Shown one piece after another: positions 33,048 to 35,962 of a DNA stretch of 35,962 nt. Below the pieces are notes generated by a model, which was not told the origin of the DNA, did no database searches, and was given only the letters and a program-made list of their open reading frames with translations. The stretch's first letter is position 1; the number at the start of each line of letters is the position of its first letter. A program made the translations under genes and the position numbers. The DNA is taken from NCBI RefSeq assembly GCF_000317285.1, contig NZ_AJLN01000124.1, positions 1 to 35,962 on the forward strand. Reading direction: 5' to 3'. This DNA comes from Chlorogloeopsis fritschii PCC 6912. GTDB lineage: Bacteria > Cyanobacteriota > Cyanobacteriia > Cyanobacteriales > Nostocaceae.

Positions 33048-34781
33048 ATGAATTTAGGACAGCCATTAGGTTCAGTCATACAAGGTTCTCTCATCGGCGG
33101 ATTAGAAGTGCGATTGCACCCTGATATTTCTGTTGAAGATATGCGGGTGGGCAAATTTCTAGTTGTGCAAGGTATGCGATCGCGTTTTTTCTGTATGCTT
33201 ACAGATGTGGCACTGGGAACTGCCAATCAACGAATTATCGCTAATCCTCCTAGTTGGGAAGATACTTTTTTGCGAGAAGTTTTAGCCGGTAGTGGTACTT
33301 ATGGCACCATCAATCTCGCACCCATGCTCATGTTTACCCCCGAATCTAATGAATCTTTTTCGACTACAAATGGTAAATCTGCAAATCCTTTTGTGCCCTC
33401 ATCGGTAACAGGATTGGCATCATTTCAGCCCCAAACAAGTACAAGTATGGAATTGATGCCAGTCAAAACTATTCCCACTCATTTTAGCCAAGTTTACGAA
33501 GCCTCAGAAGAAGATTTTCGCCGCGTATTCGGCTGGGAAGACGATCCCCACAGAAAAAACTTTTCTATCGGTAAACCACTAGATATGGATGTACCGGTAT
33601 GCATCGATTTAAATCGCTTTGTTGAACGTAGCAATGGCGTCTTTGGTAAATCTGGAACAGGTAAATCTTTTTTGACACGCTTACTTTTAGCAGGAACAAT
33701 TCGTAAAAACGCGGCAGTAAATTTAATTTTTGATATGCACTCCGAGTACGGTTGGGAAGCTGTATCGGAAGGAAAACAATTCAGTACAGTTAAAGGTTTA
33801 AAGCAACTTTTCCCCAGCAAAGTAGAAGTATACACGCTCGATCCAGAATCGACCAAGCGTCGTGGCGTTCCTCATGCTCAAGAACTTTACCTGAGTTACG
33901 ACCAAATTGAAGTTGAAGATGTTAAATTATGCTCTCGCGATTTAGGACTTTCGGAAGCCAGTATTGATAACGCTAATATTCTCTATGCCGAATTTGGCAA
34001 ATCTTGGATTCTGCAATTATTGAACATGACCAACGAGGAAATCAAGCTTTTCTGTGAAGAGAAGCGGGGGCACCAAGGTTCAATTACTGCATTGCAGCGC
34101 AAACTATATCGGCTGGAAAACTTAAAATATATGCGTGCAGCTTGTCCGCACAACTACATCAATCAAGTTATGCGTTCAATAGAAGCGGGTAAGAACGTTG
34201 TGATCGAGTTTGGTTCCCAGTCAGATATGCTTTCCTATATGTTGGTGACGAATATGATTACCCGTCGTATCCACCATTATTACGTCAGTAAAGCAGAAAA
34301 GTTTTTGCAGACAAAAAATCCTAACGATAAACCAACACAATTAATGATTACTATTGAGGAAGCACACCGTTTCCTTGACCCTGCCATAGTCCAAAGTACT
34401 ATTTTTGGTACGATCGCCCGCGAAATGCGCAAGTACTTTGTCACGCTGTTGGTAGTCGATCAACGCCCATCAGGGATAGATAATGAAGTCATGTCCCAGA
34501 TTGGTACTCGCGTCACTGCCTTGCTGAATGATGAAAAAGATATTGACGCGATTTTTACAGGTGTATCTGGTGCTGGCAGTCTTAAATCAGTATTAGCAAA
34601 GTTAGACTCTAAGCAACAAGCCTTAGTTTTAGGTCATGCCGTTCCCATGCCAGTAGTGGTGCGTACTCGCCCCTATGACGCCCAATTCTACACTGAAATT
34701 GGTGATGCTGCTTGGGAAGAAAAATCAGATGAGGAAGTTTTTGCTGCTGCTGATTTAGCTAAGGCAGATCTTGGGTTTTAA
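33048..34781 (+). CDS. HerA-like ATPase (DUF87 / HAS-barrel)
   Basis: A 577-residue P-loop ATPase of the HerA-FtsK superfamily. Residues about 1-65 form a HAS-barrel-like beta domain (GSVIQGSLIGGLEVRLHPD). The Walker A motif GKSGTGKS is at 200-207, Walker B lies in LMITIEEAHRFLD at about 440, and VVDQRPSGID with IGTRVTALL supplies the later sensor and arginine region. Such proteins act as hexameric DNA translocases, usually with the nuclease NurA in archaea. No nurA is adjacent here, and the role in cyanobacteria is not established. ATG 33048 is used; the upstream 120 bases hold only the repeat hairpin and AT-rich sequence. Confidence 0.85.
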   Translation: MNLGQPLGSVIQGSLIGGLEVRLHPDISVEDMRVGKFLVVQGMRSRFFCMLTDVALGTANQRIIANPPSWEDTFLREVLAGSGTYGTINLAPMLMFTPESNESFSTTNGKSANPFVPSSVTGLASFQPQTSTSMELMPVKTIPTHFSQVYEASEEDFRRVFGWEDDPHRKNFSIGKPLDMDVPVCIDLNRFVERSNGVFGKSGTGKSFLTRLLLAGTIRKNAAVNLIFDMHSEYGWEAVSEGKQFSTVKGLKQLFPSKVEVYTLDPESTKRRGVPHAQELYLSYDQIEVEDVKLCSRDLGLSEASIDNANILYAEFGKSWILQLLNMTNEEIKLFCEEKRGHQGSITALQRKLYRLENLKYMRAACPHNYINQVMRSIEAGKNVVIEFGSQSDMLSYMLVTNMITRRIHHYYVSKAEKFLQTKNPNDKPTQLMITIEEAHRFLDPAIVQSTIFGTIAREMRKYFVTLLVVDQRPSGIDNEVMSQIGTRVTALLNDEKDIDAIFTGVSGAGSLKSVLAKLDSKQQALVLGHAVPMPVVVRTRPYDAQFYTEIGDAAWEEKSDEEVFAAADLAKADLGF

Positions 34782-34886
34782 ACAGCCAAAATTAACTATT
34801 TCTATATCTATATGACTGAAATCTGATTAAGATAGTGCTTCTATCTCTGTAACTATATAAAAAATACCGAAATCTTAAAGTATAAT

Positions 34887-35962
34887 TTATTCACGAACGC
34901 ATGACGCTCCAACCAAACTCAACGACCACCAAGCTAGATGCGTATACTGGGCGCACTCAAACCAGGTAAAAGTAAACACAATGTAGGCAATTACCACCGC
35001 CTCAATCCCCCGGCAAGGCGACTTAATAACCAGCCATAGACCCAATCCTAACAGCGATAAGTAAGACACTAATCCTAGTACACCTACTGATAAAATTGTA
35101 TCTAAAATCAAATTGTGTGCTTTCACCGTAGGTAGCGCTTGCCTGCCACGCTGCCCATCAAAGCCCTGGTAATCAAAAGTAAAATCGCCTAAGCGAGTAA
35201 TCTTCATCCATTTAGAATTTTTGACGTGGGGAAAAGCAGTACCAAAACCATTCATACCCCAACCGAGTAAAGGACGTTTACTGATACCGCGTTGTGATAT
35301 CTCCCACAAATACACTCTGTCTGATGTCAGTTGTTTGAGAATCTTGGTATTACTATCAAAGTTGAATCGATTGAGTGTTTCAATATTGCGAGTCAAGGAA
35401 ACTGCACCGACAAACAACAAAGCCACTAACACAGTGCAGAGCATAAAGGAGCGTACTTGTTTGCCCAGAGGGAACTGGTAGAGCCAATAAACTCCTGCGA
35501 CAACAAAAGCTAGTATTCCCGCCCTAGTTTGAGTTAATAGCAATGCAGGGATAATCAGGATACTAGCTATAGCAGCATAACGAGTGTTTATCCACCGCCA
35601 TTGCCAACCAACAAGCGTTATAACTGCCACTGCTGCTAGGACAAATGAAGCATGACCGCGATGAGAATACAAGCCGATTGGCTGTTGATTTTGGAAAATG
35701 GTACTAACCAGAATATTATCTAGTAGTAGTTGCCCGCTTGTGGCAGTGTAGTCGATGCGCCAGTTAATAACTTGAGGAAAGATACTCAAGGCAAGGATAA
35801 CACCGCTAATGACTAAACCAATGAATTGAGAACGGGCTAATTCAGGATGCAGTCTTAGTAGTAGGCTATTGCTGAGAGTGAAGATAGCGATTAGTAACCA
35901 GTAAAGCAAGCCATCACCCATCTGCTCTTGACCGAATAGGGAACGTAAGGGGAAGGGACTAG
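34887..35962 (-). CDS. O-antigen ligase family membrane protein (5' part outside the window)
   Basis: A polytopic inner membrane protein with many hydrophobic helices, a long polar periplasmic loop (about residues 200-290 from the first in-frame Met) and the ligase-type segment RPLLGWGMNGFGTAFPHVKN, matching the Wzy/WaaL O-antigen ligase family. It would join polysaccharide or O-antigen chains to a carrier. ATG 35921 is probably not the start: the frame stays open to the edge and the preceding residues (RSLFGQEQMGDGLLYW) look like the conserved FGN-like loop found well inside the family. The gene is therefore truncated by the window edge. Confidence 0.8.
   Translation of the reverse strand, partial: SPFPLRSLFGQEQMGDGLLYWLLIAIFTLSNSLLLRLHPELARSQFIGLVISGVILALSIFPQVINWRIDYTATSGQLLLDNILVSTIFQNQQPIGLYSHRGHASFVLAAVAVITLVGWQWRWINTRYAAIASILIIPALLLTQTRAGILAFVVAGVYWLYQFPLGKQVRSFMLCTVLVALLFVGAVSLTRNIETLNRFNFDSNTKILKQLTSDRVYLWEISQRGISKRPLLGWGMNGFGTAFPHVKNSKWMKITRLGDFTFDYQGFDGQRGRQALPTVKAHNLILDTILSVGVLGLVSYLSLLGLGLWLVIKSPCRGIEAVVIAYIVFTFTWFECAQYTHLAWWSLSLVGASCVRE

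Overview
The window reads as chromosome of a filamentous cyanobacterium, probably a heterocyst-forming type (Nostocales). The reasons are many GCGATCGC (HIP1) octamers, a Psb35-type photosystem II protein, an SLH/OprB-type porin, DUF3352 and HEAT-repeat M1 peptidase proteins of cyanobacterial type, and several heptanucleotide tandem repeat (STRR) arrays between genes. I see no tRNA or rRNA gene, CRISPR array, intact insertion sequence or prophage. The species assignment is an inference.

Layout. 1-5.0 kb: rsmB (16S rRNA m5C methyltransferase) and a TerB-like protein on +, then psb35 and a class A penicillin-binding protein on -. 5.2-7.5 kb: folK and a NUDIX hydrolase, then a strongly structured 450-base stretch (6515-6960) with its own promoter and a 23-codon ORF behind an almost ideal Shine-Dalgarno, then a pterin carbinolamine dehydratase. 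7.7-9.7 kb: major porin with promoter and terminator. 9.9-12.1 kb: Rrf2 regulator, cysK and a J-domain protein, a likely CymR/CysK-type cysteine unit. 12.2-13.6 kb: SnoaL-like protein and a tandem two-domain PTPS/QueD protein whose first half has lost a catalytic His. 14.3-17.2 kb: GT2 glycosyltransferase facing a translationally coupled methyltransferase-PrsW pair. 17.4-20.5 kb: MscL with zinc ribbon, VOC protein, TetR and divergent FAD monooxygenase. 20.6-25.7 kb: DUF3352 protein and M1 aminopeptidase with HEAT repeats. 25.8-28.3 kb: DMT exporter, then an NADP-binding reductase with its TetR, both genes carrying the same operator-like 20-mer.

28.3-30.5 kb looks like accessory DNA: a DUF3471 remnant, an unknown 193-residue protein, a compact promoter-to-terminator unit (29573-29886) of unknown product, and a doubtful 115-residue ORF. 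30.5-36 kb: secreted fasciclin-domain protein, GST, HerA-like ATPase, and an O-antigen ligase that runs off the right edge.

Most genes are ordinary housekeeping or envelope functions. The least explained sequence is the structured RNA candidate at 6515-6960 and the small transcription unit at 29573-29886. Several computed ORF starts are replaced here by internal ATG or GTG codons with better ribosome binding sites.
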